In this document: in pieces, positions 23,531-32,634 of the stretch
Layout: each line of letters begins with the position of its first letter
Numbering within the stretch: position 1 is the first letter of the stretch
Position numbers and translations under genes: made by a program
The notes under the pieces: generated by a model
Told to the model about the DNA's origin: nothing
Databases searched by the model: none
The model's input: the letters and a program-made list of their open reading frames with translations, nothing else
Source: JBCBKU01 sp965267475
Lineage (GTDB): Bacteria > Pseudomonadota > Alphaproteobacteria > Rhodobacterales > Rhodobacteraceae
DNA length: 64,000 bases
Reading direction: 5' to 3'
Assembly: GCA_965267475.1 (NCBI GenBank)
Contig: OZ254079.1
Coordinates: forward strand, 1,240,001-1,304,000

Positions 23531-26500
23531 ATGAGCAGCCAAAACCGATTCATCCACCTTCGCCTCCACACCGAATACTCGCTTCTCGAAGGGGCGATGC
23601 GGTTGAAGAAACTGCCGGCTCTCTGCCGGGAAATGGGCATGCCGGCCATTGCGGTGACTGATACCAACAACATGTTTGCCGCGCTGGAGTTTTCTGTGGC
23701 CGCGCAGGGCGCCGGAATCCAGCCGATCCATGGCTGTCAGATCGATCTCGCCCATTCGACTGCGGATGCTCGGACCGGACATGTCAACCGCGCGCCCGTT
23801 GTCCTTCTCGCGCAGAACGAGACCGGGTATCGCAACCTTTTGAAGCTGAACAGCCAGTTGTACCTGGAGCGGCCAGATCAGCTGCCCCATGTGAACCTGC
23901 ACGAATTGCAAAGGTATTCGGACGGGTTGATCTGTCTGACGGGCGGCCCGAACGGACCGGTTGGAATGCTGCTTCAACAGGGCCAACGCGACAAAGCGGA
24001 AGACCTGGTTCGGTCGCTGTCCGAGACATATCCCGGTCGACTGTACATCGAATTGCAGCGTCATCCGCGCGAAGACGGATCGCCTTTGGAGGCCCAACGC
24101 CTGACCGAGCGCGGCCATGTGGAAATGGCCTATGCGATGGATCTGCCGTTGGTGGCCACCAACGATGTCTATTTCCCAAAAGCTGACATGTACGAAGCCC
24201 ATGACGCACTAATCTGCATCTCCGAAGGGGCTTATGTCGACCAGCAGGAACCCCGCCGCCGCCTGACACCTGAACACTACCTGAAAACCCCTGCCGAGAT
24301 GGCGGCACTGTTCGCCGATCTTCCGGAAGCTATTGAGAACACGGTCGAAATCGCGCAGCGCTGTGCATATGGTTCTTCGCGCCACGATCCGATCCTGCCG
24401 AAATTTGCCGACAACGAAGTCGAAGAACTCCGCCGTCAGGCCAAAGAGGGGCTGAAGGAACGGCTGGCCGTCATCCCCCATGCGGCAAGCGTCGAGGAAT
24501 ACGAAGAGCGGCTGGAATTTGAGCTGAAGATCATCGAAGGGATGGGCTTCCCCGGGTACTTCCTGATCGTTGCAGATTTCATCAAATGGGCGAAGGACCA
24601 TGACATTCCGGTGGGGCCGGGGCGGGGGTCGGGCGCGGGATCGCTTGTCGCCTATGCGCTGACGATCACCGATCTTGACCCGCTGCGTTATTCGCTTCTG
24701 TTCGAACGGTTCCTGAACCCTGAACGGGTTTCGATGCCGGACTTCGACATCGACTTCTGCATGGATCGCCGGGAAGAGGTGATCCAATACGTTCAGGAAA
24801 AATATGGCCGCGACCGCGTGGGTCAGATCATTACCTTCGGTGCGCTTCTGTCGAAGGCCGCCGTGCGCGATGTGGGGCGCGTCTTGCAGATGCCCTATGG
24901 CCAGGTCGATCGCCTGTCGAAGATGATCCCGGTCGAAGGGGTCAAACCCGTCAGCATCGAAAAGGCGCTGGCGACGGAAGAACGTCTGCGCGAAGAGGCG
25001 AAATCGGAAGAAGTCGTCGATCGGTTGCTGAAATACGGGATGCAGGTGGAAGGGCTTTTGCGCAACGCCTCAACCCATGCCGCCGGTGTCGTGATCGGCG
25101 ACCGCCCGTTGGACGATCTGGTGCCGCTCTATCAGGATCCGCGGTCCGACATGCCCGCCACCCAATTCAACATGAAATGGGTCGAGCAGGCGGGGCTAGT
25201 GAAATACGACTTCCTTGGTCTGAAGACCTTGACCGTGATCCAGAACGCGCTGGATCTGTTGAAGGATCGTGGCGTCGATATCGACATCGGGGCGATCCCG
25301 CTGGACGATGAAAAGACCTATCAACTTTACAGCTCGGCCAAGACGGTCGCCGTGTTCCAGGTAGAGAGCTCGGGCATGATGGATGCGCTTCGTCGCATGA
25401 AACCGACCTGTATCGAGGATATCATCGCGTTGGTGGCACTATACCGTCCGGGCCCGATGGAGAACATTCCGACCTTCTGCGAGGTCAAGAACGGCTTGAA
25501 GGAACGCGAATTCCTGCACCCGACCGTCGACCATCTGCTGGACGAGACGATGGGCATCATCGTCTATCAGGAACAGGTGATGCAGATTGCGCAGGAAATG
25601 GCGGGCTATTCGCTGGGCGGTGCTGACCTGCTTCGTCGCGCGATGGGCAAAAAGATCCAGGAAGCGATGGATGCCGAAAAGCCCAAATTCTTGGACGGCG
25701 CGAAGGCCAATGGCGTGGACGCCAAGAAAGCGGGTGAGGTCTGGGATCTTCTGGATAAGTTCGCCAATTATGGCTTCAACAAATCCCATGCTGCGGCCTA
25801 TGCGGTCGTCAGCTATCAGACCGCCTGGCTGAAGGCGAACCACCCGGTGGAATTCATGGCGGGCGTCATGAACTCGGACCTGCATCTGACCGACAAGCTC
25901 GCGGTTTATGCAGAAGAGGCGCGCCGCAACCTTGAGATTGAGATCGTGCCGCCTTGCGTGAACCGGTCCGAGGCTAAGTTCGCGGTGAAGGACGGCAAGA
26001 TCCTGTATGCGCTTGGCGCGCTGAAGAATGTGGGCGTCGAGGCGATGAAGCTGGTGACCGAGGCGAGGGGCGACAAGCCCTTTGTCAATGTCTTCGATTT
26101 CGCCCGCCGCGTGGACATGCGGAAGGTCGGCAAGCGGCCCTTGGAAATGATGGCGCGGGCCGGTGCCTTCGACCAGCTGGATCCGAACCGGCACCGGATG
26201 CTGAAGGCGCTCGATCCGCTGGTCGCCTATTCAGCGGCGGTCCATGATCAGAAAGCGTCGGACCAGGTGTCCTTGTTCGGCGATGCGGGCGATGACCTGC
26301 CGGAACCGAGGCTTGACCCGGTGACCGACTGGTTGCCGAATGAACGCCTGGCCCAGGAACATCTTGGCATCGGGTTTTATCTGTCCGGGCATCCGCTCGA
26401 CGATTATCAGGCGGCGCTGAAGCGGAAAGGCGTGATGACGCTGGCCGAGGTCACGAAGGAGGCCGAACGCACGCCCATGGTCACCCGGATCGCGGGTTCG

Positions 26501-26980
26501 GTTTCGGGCCGGCAGGAACGGAAGTCGGCGCGCGGAAACCGGTTTGCCTTCGTACAACTCTCTGATCCCACAGGGCTTTATGAGGTCACGGTGTTTTCCG
26601 ACACGCTCGAGGCCGCGCGCGACCTGTTGGAGGCCGGGACCAATGTCGTTTTACAGGTCGAAGCGAATATGGAGGCCGACCAGCTGAAACTGCTGGCCCG
26701 GGCGGCCCAGCCTATCGACGATGTGGTGGCCGATGCCGGGCAGTCCGGCCTGCGCGTCTTTGTCGAAGGGCTGGATGCCGCGCCGGCCGTCGCCACGGTT
26801 CTGGACCGCGCTAAGGGCGAAAGTGGTCGGAAAGGGCGGGGGCCGATTTCGCTTTGCCTGATGGCCACGGATCTGCCGGGCGAAGTCGATGTGACCCTGC
26901 CCGGCGACTTTCCCGTCACGCCCCAGATCAAGGGGGCGCTGAAATCCCTGCCCGGAGTTGTCGAGGTGGAAGAGGTCTGA
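23531..26980 (+). CDS. dnaE: DNA polymerase III alpha subunit
   Basis: The 1149-residue replicative polymerase. An N-terminal PHP domain starts FIHLRLHTEYSLLEGAMRLK. The polymerase active site is PDFDIDF with Asp404 and Asp406, and GPGRGSGAGSLVAYAL precedes it. NYGFNKSHAAAYAVVSYQTA, the helix-hairpin-helix region and an OB-fold (ARGNRFAFVQLSDPTGLYEV) follow in normal order. Length and motifs match DnaE1 rather than the error-prone DnaE2. No LexA-type box was seen upstream. The kinase-like gene follows after 4 bp. Confidence 0.98.
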   Translation: MSSQNRFIHLRLHTEYSLLEGAMRLKKLPALCREMGMPAIAVTDTNNMFAALEFSVAAQGAGIQPIHGCQIDLAHSTADARTGHVNRAPVVLLAQNETGYRNLLKLNSQLYLERPDQLPHVNLHELQRYSDGLICLTGGPNGPVGMLLQQGQRDKAEDLVRSLSETYPGRLYIELQRHPREDGSPLEAQRLTERGHVEMAYAMDLPLVATNDVYFPKADMYEAHDALICISEGAYVDQQEPRRRLTPEHYLKTPAEMAALFADLPEAIENTVEIAQRCAYGSSRHDPILPKFADNEVEELRRQAKEGLKERLAVIPHAASVEEYEERLEFELKIIEGMGFPGYFLIVADFIKWAKDHDIPVGPGRGSGAGSLVAYALTITDLDPLRYSLLFERFLNPERVSMPDFDIDFCMDRREEVIQYVQEKYGRDRVGQIITFGALLSKAAVRDVGRVLQMPYGQVDRLSKMIPVEGVKPVSIEKALATEERLREEAKSEEVVDRLLKYGMQVEGLLRNASTHAAGVVIGDRPLDDLVPLYQDPRSDMPATQFNMKWVEQAGLVKYDFLGLKTLTVIQNALDLLKDRGVDIDIGAIPLDDEKTYQLYSSAKTVAVFQVESSGMMDALRRMKPTCIEDIIALVALYRPGPMENIPTFCEVKNGLKEREFLHPTVDHLLDETMGIIVYQEQVMQIAQEMAGYSLGGADLLRRAMGKKIQEAMDAEKPKFLDGAKANGVDAKKAGEVWDLLDKFANYGFNKSHAAAYAVVSYQTAWLKANHPVEFMAGVMNSDLHLTDKLAVYAEEARRNLEIEIVPPCVNRSEAKFAVKDGKILYALGALKNVGVEAMKLVTEARGDKPFVNVFDFARRVDMRKVGKRPLEMMARAGAFDQLDPNRHRMLKALDPLVAYSAAVHDQKASDQVSLFGDAGDDLPEPRLDPVTDWLPNERLAQEHLGIGFYLSGHPLDDYQAALKRKGVMTLAEVTKEAERTPMVTRIAGSVSGRQERKSARGNRFAFVQLSDPTGLYEVTVFSDTLEAARDLLEAGTNVVLQVEANMEADQLKLLARAAQPIDDVVADAGQSGLRVFVEGLDAAPAVATVLDRAKGESGRKGRGPISLCLMATDLPGEVDVTLPGDFPVTPQIKGALKSLPGVVEVEEV

Positions 26981-26984
26981 ACCC

Positions 26985-27527
26985 GTGCTAATTGTCCTTA
27001 ACGGCTATCCCGGGGTCGGCAAATTGACCATCGGGCGGGTCTTGGCGGATTTGATCGGTGCACGCCTGCTGGACAATCACTCGATCTATAACCCGGCATT
27101 CGCACTCACCGATTTCAAGTCTGACGCCTTTTTTGACACGGTCCGCGCCGTCCAGAACGTCGCTGACGCGCGGATCGCCGAGTTGCCGGAAGGGCAACCG
27201 CTTGTCCTCACCGAAGTCCTTACAGAGGGAAGCGACTGGGCAGAGGAAAACTGGAACCGAATCCTGCACCTGGCAAAAGGCCGTGGTGGGCTGGTTGTCG
27301 TCCATTTGAGCTGCGATCTCGATGAGCACAAACGCCGGATCGCTGATCCGGAACGGGCGTCGAAACGCAAACCGATCGATCCCGAATATGCCGCCCGAAA
27401 TCAGGAACAAGCCCGCCCGTTGATGCGGCGGGGCGCGGACCGTTTTCTGGCGCTTGACGTCACCGAATTGGCGGGCGACGTGGCGGCCCGGACCATCAGG
27501 GACTGGCTGTACGACGGACGCCCATGA
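26985..27527 (+). CDS. P-loop kinase-like protein, function unknown
   Basis: A 180-residue protein beginning at GTG 26985, 4 bp after the dnaE stop, with GGAAGAGG in the dnaE end serving as ribosome site. LIVLNGYPGVGKLTIGRVLA is a Walker A motif (GYPGVGKLT) at its very start, and SKRKPIDPEYAARNQEQA is a charged lid-like region. It resembles AAA/shikimate-kinase-like small-molecule kinases, some of which phosphorylate antibiotics or nucleosides, but no substrate signature is evident. Coupling to dnaE is clear from spacing; whether it serves replication is unknown. Confidence 0.8.
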   Translation: MLIVLNGYPGVGKLTIGRVLADLIGARLLDNHSIYNPAFALTDFKSDAFFDTVRAVQNVADARIAELPEGQPLVLTEVLTEGSDWAEENWNRILHLAKGRGGLVVVHLSCDLDEHKRRIADPERASKRKPIDPEYAARNQEQARPLMRRGADRFLALDVTELAGDVAARTIRDWLYDGRP

Positions 27528-27619
27528 CCGGTCACAACCCGGTCTAGGCGGTACCATGCATTACTGCTTTGCGTGGCCCAGTCAGGCGAAACCCCTGGCT
27601 GCTCAGGGCGCCCAGCCGG

Positions 27620-28207
27620 TCACCATGGCCACCAACCGGACGACAACGGATCGCAGTCCAGGTTCTGAAATCCCTGCCTTAGTTGTCCTGAAGTTGGCAC
27701 ACGACCTTCAAGAGAATATCCTTGTCCGTCCTCGATGCGGAAGAAGATCATCTCACCTGCTGCCATCTCCTCCATGACGTCTTCGTTCCAGAGAAGGGCA
27801 ATATCCCCTTCTTGGACGTCGCCGGTATCAACCCGAACCCGAACCGTTGCTTTAGCGGCATCGCCTTCCGACCAAAAAAACATGCGTTCGTCACCAGCTC
27901 GGTTTGTGACTTGTGCCGAAATCATACGCGCATGTTTGCCGTTGGTTCCCTTGATGCAACGGTACTGGAAGAAAGGATCCAGGAACCGAAACTGGGTGGT
28001 CAATGGCACAAGGTCCACATGCTGCCCCCCTTCATGCGGATAAAGGCCTTCGCGCTGGGGCGGAACCTCACCGAATGTGACTTTGCCGCCGAAGTACTGC
28101 GTTGCGTCGCTTGTAGACGCCAACAGAGTGGACGCCAGGACCATCGCGCACAAAACGAGGTGCTTGGGCCTGGTCTTTGGACAAGGTGTTTTCGCGCTGG
28201 CCTGCAT
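27620..28207 (-). CDS. Secreted protein of unknown function
   Basis: A 195-residue protein with a positive N-terminus, a hydrophobic core (HLVLCAMVLASTLLAS) and a likely cleavage after STSDA. The mature part is plain: GGKVTFGEVPPQREGLYPHEGG, FFQYRCIKGTNGKHARMISA, EMAAGEMIFFRIEDGQG, with two cysteines (YRC and NLDC) that could pair. I recognise no family. GC is lower than in dnaE next door. A longer plus-strand frame over the same region is antisense and shows no signal or codon bias. Confidence 0.7.
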   Translation of the reverse strand: MQASAKTPCPKTRPKHLVLCAMVLASTLLASTSDATQYFGGKVTFGEVPPQREGLYPHEGGQHVDLVPLTTQFRFLDPFFQYRCIKGTNGKHARMISAQVTNRAGDERMFFWSEGDAAKATVRVRVDTGDVQEGDIALLWNEDVMEEMAAGEMIFFRIEDGQGYSLEGRVPTSGQLRQGFQNLDCDPLSSGWWPW

Positions 28208-28366
28208 TTTGAAACTCTCTCAAATTCGCTTTTCACAACACCGAGGTGCCGTGTTTGCCCTAAAACAAAAGGAATACGTCGATTTGGTGGCGCTCAACCA
28301 ACTAATCCTGAATCCGGGCGTCAGGGCGGATATCGTCGGCTCCGCGAAGAGAGTCTCTATCGGTGC

Positions 28367-29476
28367 CTAAAGCACCCGTTTCGCCACAGCGGAGGCCACG
28401 CCGACCGCCATCAGGATCCGCAAAATATGGTGGACGGTCACGTAGATCACGCTGATTTCCAGGGACAGGGCGATCAGCACCATCTCGGCCACGCCGCCCG
28501 GCGCGAAGGCCAGGAAGACCGCCTGCCAGCTTTCCCCGACCAAGGGCGCAAGAGGCCAGGCCAGTAAGCCGGCGAGCACAAAAATTGCCAGCACGCTCAC
28601 CACGGTCGACTTCAGAGCTCCGAGGAGTGTTTCGACCGATTGCCCGGCAAAACGTCCACCCAGGCTAGTGCCGATTACCAGTTGAGTGACCGCGATCAGC
28701 CAACCCGGTGGGGCGCCTTCAACCCAGCCAATCAGGTGCGCCGCACCGGAAAACAGGATCGGCCCAGTGATGATCCCGGCAGGAAGCTTCAGCCCTTTGC
28801 CGAAGATCATTCCAAGGATCGCGCAGATGCCCAGGACGAGCCAATCCGTTTGCCGAAGCGTGGTGTCACCGCCTATCACCGCGCCGCCTGCGCTGCCGAC
28901 CTGTGCCCCGGTGATCAGCCAAAAACCAAGCGGGATCAGAACGATACACAGGATCAGGCGGAGGAATTGCAAAGCCGTCAGCGTCGCCAGATTGCCGCCT
29001 GCTTCCTCACCCATGACGACGGCTTCGATCAGCCCGCCCGGCGCTGTTCCGAACAAGGCCGTCGCTTTGTCGATTTTCCCGATCCGGCGGGCGCAGATAT
29101 AGGCCACAACATGTGCAACCGGCGTGAACAGGGCAACGGCAATTAGGCTGGGACCCCATCGCACCAAATTTTCCAAAAGGTCGGGCGTGACCGCGGCGCC
29201 GATGGCCACTCCGATGATCGGCACGAAGCAGTTTCGAAGCCAGTTGGGCAGGCCAAGGGGGCGATCAAAGGGCTGAAAACCCAAAAGGGTCGCCACGGTT
29301 CCGGTCGCCAAAGCGCCGATCAGAAACGGCAGGGGTAGCCCCAGGTACTGCGCGAGAAATCCGCCAACTGCGCCGATAGCCAGGGCGATCAGGACGGTGG
29401 GGACATGCGTCGACCGGATGTCGGTCCAAAGCGCTGCGAGCCGGTTCACCGATCTACCAATGGGGTGGCGTCTCAT
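28367..29476 (-). CDS. AbrB-family membrane protein (putative ammonia monooxygenase-type)
   Basis: A 369-residue integral membrane protein with about ten helices. The repeat pattern typical of AbrB proteins is visible: LIALAIGAVGGFLAQYLGLP and PFLIGALATGTVATLLGF in the first half, WLVLGICAILGMIFGKGLKLPAGI and PILFSGAAHLIGW in the second. FGTAPGGLIEAVVMGEEAGG and AFAPGGVAEMVLIALSLE are matching half-repeat motifs. The family is annotated in databases as ammonia monooxygenase but the true function (likely a transporter) is not settled. Its ATG overlaps the slyX end by 23 bp. Confidence 0.9.
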   Translation of the reverse strand: MRRHPIGRSVNRLAALWTDIRSTHVPTVLIALAIGAVGGFLAQYLGLPLPFLIGALATGTVATLLGFQPFDRPLGLPNWLRNCFVPIIGVAIGAAVTPDLLENLVRWGPSLIAVALFTPVAHVVAYICARRIGKIDKATALFGTAPGGLIEAVVMGEEAGGNLATLTALQFLRLILCIVLIPLGFWLITGAQVGSAGGAVIGGDTTLRQTDWLVLGICAILGMIFGKGLKLPAGIITGPILFSGAAHLIGWVEGAPPGWLIAVTQLVIGTSLGGRFAGQSVETLLGALKSTVVSVLAIFVLAGLLAWPLAPLVGESWQAVFLAFAPGGVAEMVLIALSLEISVIYVTVHHILRILMAVGVASAVAKRVL

Positions 29477-29660
29477 CGCCCAAAACGACGCCGCCTGACC
29501 CTTCGGCCTCCCGCTCGGCCTCGCGCCGCATCAGCATTTCAACCCGGCGGATTAGGACCGCGATCTCATCGGCTTGCCGGGCTGCCACGTCCGAGATGTC
29601 TTCAAGCGCACGCTCCAGATGGGCGATACGCTCTTCCAGGGATTGAGGGTCGGTTGCCAT
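29454..29660 (-). CDS. slyX: SlyX family protein
   Basis: A 68-residue protein that is mostly one helix: SLEERIAHLERALEDISDVAARQADEIAVL has heptads suited to a coiled coil, and GDETPPHW is the typical SlyX tail. Function is unknown. It lies directly upstream of and overlaps the AbrB-type gene. Confidence 0.9.
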   Translation of the reverse strand: MATDPQSLEERIAHLERALEDISDVAARQADEIAVLIRRVEMLMRREAEREAEGSGGVVLGDETPPHW

Positions 29661-29698
29661 GACGCCGCCATAGCACGGTGGCGCGGGGTGGGCGAGCC

Positions 29699-30484
29699 TC
29701 AGGCGGCTTTCTCAAACCGGGGCGGCAGGTCGCCCATCTCTTTCGCGCGGTCGATCAGTCCAGCGATGTCTGCATCCAGCGCCTTAGCGAGCTGCTCAAA
29801 GCTGTCGATCACGAAGTAGACCGGCTGCACGATATCGATCCGATATGGCGTCCGGAAAATGGTTAGCAGGTCGAAGTCCAACATCTCGGGCACGTCCGAC
29901 ATGGCGTGATCCAATTCAGACGGGGACGACGCGATCCCCGCGCCATAGCCGCGCAATCCGTCCGGCGTGCAGATCATCCCGAATTCAATGGTGAACCAGA
30001 ACAGCCGGAACAGGCGCCAGCTATAGGGTTTGCCCAGTTTGACCGCGATTTTCCCGAATCGTTCGATGAAATCGGCGTAGTTCGGGTTTGTCAGCAGCGG
30101 GCAGTGGCCAAAAACCTCGTGAAAAATGTCAGGTTCTTCGATGTAATCCATGTCCTCACGGTATCGAAGGAAGGTCGCCACAGGGAACCGGCGCTTGGAC
30201 AGAAGATTGAAAAACTGGCTGGGCGGGATGATGGCGGGAACACCTTCCACCCCCGCGCCGGTCAGATCGCCCAGCCGCGCGTCGATCTCTTTGATCTGCG
30301 GAACGCGCGTATTCGTAAGCCCCAGCTTTTCAACGCCCTCCAAGTATTCAGGCGCGATCTTCCCTTGAAGACCCAAGATTTGCCGATCAAACAGCTCGCC
30401 CCAGACGGCGTCTTCCTCGGACGTGTAGTGATACAGACCTTCGGCATCGGGCGTTTTGGACGTGTAGCGGTCGGATTTGGCCAT
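29699..30484 (-). CDS. phhA: Phenylalanine 4-monooxygenase
   Basis: A 261-residue iron- and pterin-dependent hydroxylase converting phenylalanine to tyrosine. Iron ligands are His122 and His127 in FHEVFGHCPLL and Glu167 in FTIEFGM. YSWRLFRLFWFTIEFG and YGAGIASSPSEL are also typical. Length matches the bacterial single-domain enzyme without a regulatory domain. It is divergent from the Lrp-type gene at 30592; the 107-bp gap carries a small inverted repeat. Confidence 0.97.
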   Translation of the reverse strand: MAKSDRYTSKTPDAEGLYHYTSEEDAVWGELFDRQILGLQGKIAPEYLEGVEKLGLTNTRVPQIKEIDARLGDLTGAGVEGVPAIIPPSQFFNLLSKRRFPVATFLRYREDMDYIEEPDIFHEVFGHCPLLTNPNYADFIERFGKIAVKLGKPYSWRLFRLFWFTIEFGMICTPDGLRGYGAGIASSPSELDHAMSDVPEMLDFDLLTIFRTPYRIDIVQPVYFVIDSFEQLAKALDADIAGLIDRAKEMGDLPPRFEKAA

Positions 30485-30547
30485 GGTGATCTCCTTCCGT
30501 TCAATTATAGGCCCGTCCGAATGAGAGATCTTTTCAGCCTGTCTCGT

Positions 30548-30563
30548 GAAATCTCTGGATTTC
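30548..30563. promoter_or_regulatory. Inverted repeat in the phhA/lrp gap, candidate operator
   Basis: GAAATC-TCTG-GATTTC is a perfect 6-bp inverted repeat with a 4-base centre, followed by AT-rich sequence (GGAAAAATTTC). It is about 64 bp from the phhA start and 29 bp from the lrp start. Lrp-type regulators often bind AT-rich imperfect palindromes in such gaps; binding here is inferred. Confidence 0.4.
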
Positions 30564-30591
30564 GGAAAAATTTCTCGCGATACTAGACATT

Positions 30592-31050
30592 ATGGAATTT
30601 TCTTATCAGGAAAAGGCTCTGTTAAGGGTTTTGCAATCAGACGCGACTGTGCCTTTGGCTGAGCTTGGGCGTCAGGTTGGCATGGCCCAATCGACGGTTT
30701 GGCGAAAAGTGCAGGAATTTGAGACCGCAGGCATCCTGACTGGTCGCGTCGCGATGCTTGATCCGGCCAAGGTGGGTGCGAAGCTTTGCGTCTATGCCTC
30801 GGTCTCGCTCGCCGACCATTCCGAGGCATCGGTTGACGGCTTTGCGCGCATTGTCCGGACCCGCCCCGAAATCCTGGAATGCCACGCGGTATCAGGTACG
30901 TCCGACTACATCCTGAAGATCCGGGTTGAGGATGTGGAAGCCTATGAGGCGTTCATGACCCACGCCCTTCTCAGGTCATCGTTCGTGCAATCTGTTGTAT
31001 CCAGCTTCGCGCTGAAAGAGATCAAGCACACCACCGCCTTGCCCCTTTAG
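30592..31050 (+). CDS. Lrp/AsnC-family transcriptional regulator
   Basis: A 152-residue regulator. The N-terminal helix-turn-helix (LRVLQSDATVPLAELGRQVG then MAQSTVWRKVQEFETAGIL) is followed by the RAM/ligand domain (LECHAVSGTSDYILKIRVED). The target helix and effector pocket are typical of amino-acid-responsive members. Its divergent position beside phhA suggests that it senses phenylalanine or tyrosine and controls phhA, as in other bacteria with such pairs; that link is inferred. Confidence 0.93.
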   Translation: MEFSYQEKALLRVLQSDATVPLAELGRQVGMAQSTVWRKVQEFETAGILTGRVAMLDPAKVGAKLCVYASVSLADHSEASVDGFARIVRTRPEILECHAVSGTSDYILKIRVEDVEAYEAFMTHALLRSSFVQSVVSSFALKEIKHTTALPL

Positions 31051-31098
31051 GGGGGCTCGGATAGACCCCGGCGCAACTGACAAAGGCGCAAAAAACCC

Positions 31099-32634
31099 AT
31101 GGCCAAAGTGAAGAAGACCCCGCGCCCCAAGGCGGAAACGCCGAAGGGGTTTCGCGATTATTTCGGTCCCGACGTGACCGAAAGGCAGGAGATGCTGTCA
31201 AAGATCGCTGCGGTCTATCATGCCCATGGGTTTGATCCTTTGGAATCTTCGGCCGTTGAGACGGTCGAGGCGCTTGGGAAATTCTTGCCGGATGTGGACC
31301 GCCCGAATGAAGGCGTTTTCGCGTGGGAGGAAGACAAGGACTGGCTGGCGCTGCGCTATGATCTGACCGCGCCATTGGCGCGCGTCTATGCTCAGTTTCG
31401 GAACGACTTGCCATCGCCATATCGCCGGTATGCCATGGGGCCGGTTTGGCGGAATGAGAAACCGGGACCGGGGCGGTTTCGGCAGTTTTATCAATGCGAT
31501 GCGGATACGGTCGGCACGGCGTCGGTCGCGGCGGATGCCGAGATTTGCATGATGCTGGCGGACGCGCTTGAGGCCGTAGGGATCGAAAAGGACGAGTGCC
31601 TCATCCGTGTGAACAACCGGAAGGTGCTGAATGGGGTGATGGAATCGGCTGGGCTGCTAGACCTCTCTGATCCCGACATGTTCGCAGAGAAACGTTCAAT
31701 TGCTCTTCGAGCGATTGACAAGCTCGACCGCCTCGGGATCGACGGCGTGCGCAGACTTTTAGGCAAAGGCCGGAGGGACGACAGTGGCGATTTCACCGAC
31801 GGGGCTGATTTGTCACCCGAGCAAACGGATCGCATTATTGCTTTCGTGTCCGGTCGAGAGGTTGAAATCGAGTTTTCGCGTCCATTGTTGCGCGAATTCG
31901 CGGCGTCGGGACATGAAACCACAGTCTTAAACAACCTTAGGGAGTTGGTTGGCGACTCGATTGTAGGGCAATCTGGAGTCGAGGAACTCGACACCATGGC
32001 CGAACTGCTCGCTAAACGCGGCTACGGCCCCGACCGCATCGTCATCGACCCCTCCGTGGTGCGCGGCCTCGGCTATTACACCGGCCCGGTGTTCGAAGCT
32101 GAACTGACCTTCGACGTCCAGAACGAAAAGGGCCAGACCGTTCAGTTCGGTTCGGTCGCCGGCGGCGGACGCTATGACGATCTGGTCAAGCGTTTCACGG
32201 GTCAGGCCGTGCCTGCGACAGGGGTTTCCATCGGCGTCGACCGTCTGCTGGCCGCGCTTCGTGCAAAGGGCAAGGTGGGCGCCAAAGACCATGGGCCTGT
32301 CGTCGTGACGGTGATGGACCGCGACAGGATGGCCGATTATCAGGCCATGGCGGCGGAGCTGCGCGCCGCCGGTATCCGGGCCGAGGTCTATCTGGGCAAC
32401 CCGAAGAACTTCGGTAACCAATTGAAATACGCCGATAAACGCCAAAGCCCGGTTGCGATCATCCAGGGCGCGGATGAGGCCGCAAAGGGCGTCGTCCAGG
32501 TCAAGGACCTGATCCTGGGCGCCAAGCTCGCCCAAGACGCAACACTGGAAGAGTGGAAGTCTCAGCCTGCCCAGTTCGAGGCGCCACGCGAGGCGCTGGT
32601 CGCCGCCGTACGCGAGATTTTGGACCGCCACTGA
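31099..32634 (+). CDS. hisS: Histidyl-tRNA synthetase
   Basis: A 511-residue class II synthetase charging tRNA-His. Motifs: PKGFRDYFGPDVTERQEMLS at the start, YDLTAPLARVYAQ (motif 2 start), RYAMGPVWRNEKPGPGRFRQ (motif 2), and GLGYYTGPVFEAE, plus the C-terminal anticodon-binding domain. Alphaproteobacterial HisRS is known to be unusual and co-evolved with tRNA-His lacking the G-1 base. A stretch encoding the insertion region (31680-31990) has lower GC and codons rare elsewhere in the window. The stop overlaps the hisZ start by 1 bp. Confidence 0.97.
   Translation: MAKVKKTPRPKAETPKGFRDYFGPDVTERQEMLSKIAAVYHAHGFDPLESSAVETVEALGKFLPDVDRPNEGVFAWEEDKDWLALRYDLTAPLARVYAQFRNDLPSPYRRYAMGPVWRNEKPGPGRFRQFYQCDADTVGTASVAADAEICMMLADALEAVGIEKDECLIRVNNRKVLNGVMESAGLLDLSDPDMFAEKRSIALRAIDKLDRLGIDGVRRLLGKGRRDDSGDFTDGADLSPEQTDRIIAFVSGREVEIEFSRPLLREFAASGHETTVLNNLRELVGDSIVGQSGVEELDTMAELLAKRGYGPDRIVIDPSVVRGLGYYTGPVFEAELTFDVQNEKGQTVQFGSVAGGGRYDDLVKRFTGQAVPATGVSIGVDRLLAALRAKGKVGAKDHGPVVVTVMDRDRMADYQAMAAELRAAGIRAEVYLGNPKNFGNQLKYADKRQSPVAIIQGADEAAKGVVQVKDLILGAKLAQDATLEEWKSQPAQFEAPREALVAAVREILDRH

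Noticed and set aside
27722..28567. 281-residue plus-strand frame
   Set aside because: Runs antisense to a secreted protein and the AbrB gene; reads as low-complexity basic sequence without domain.
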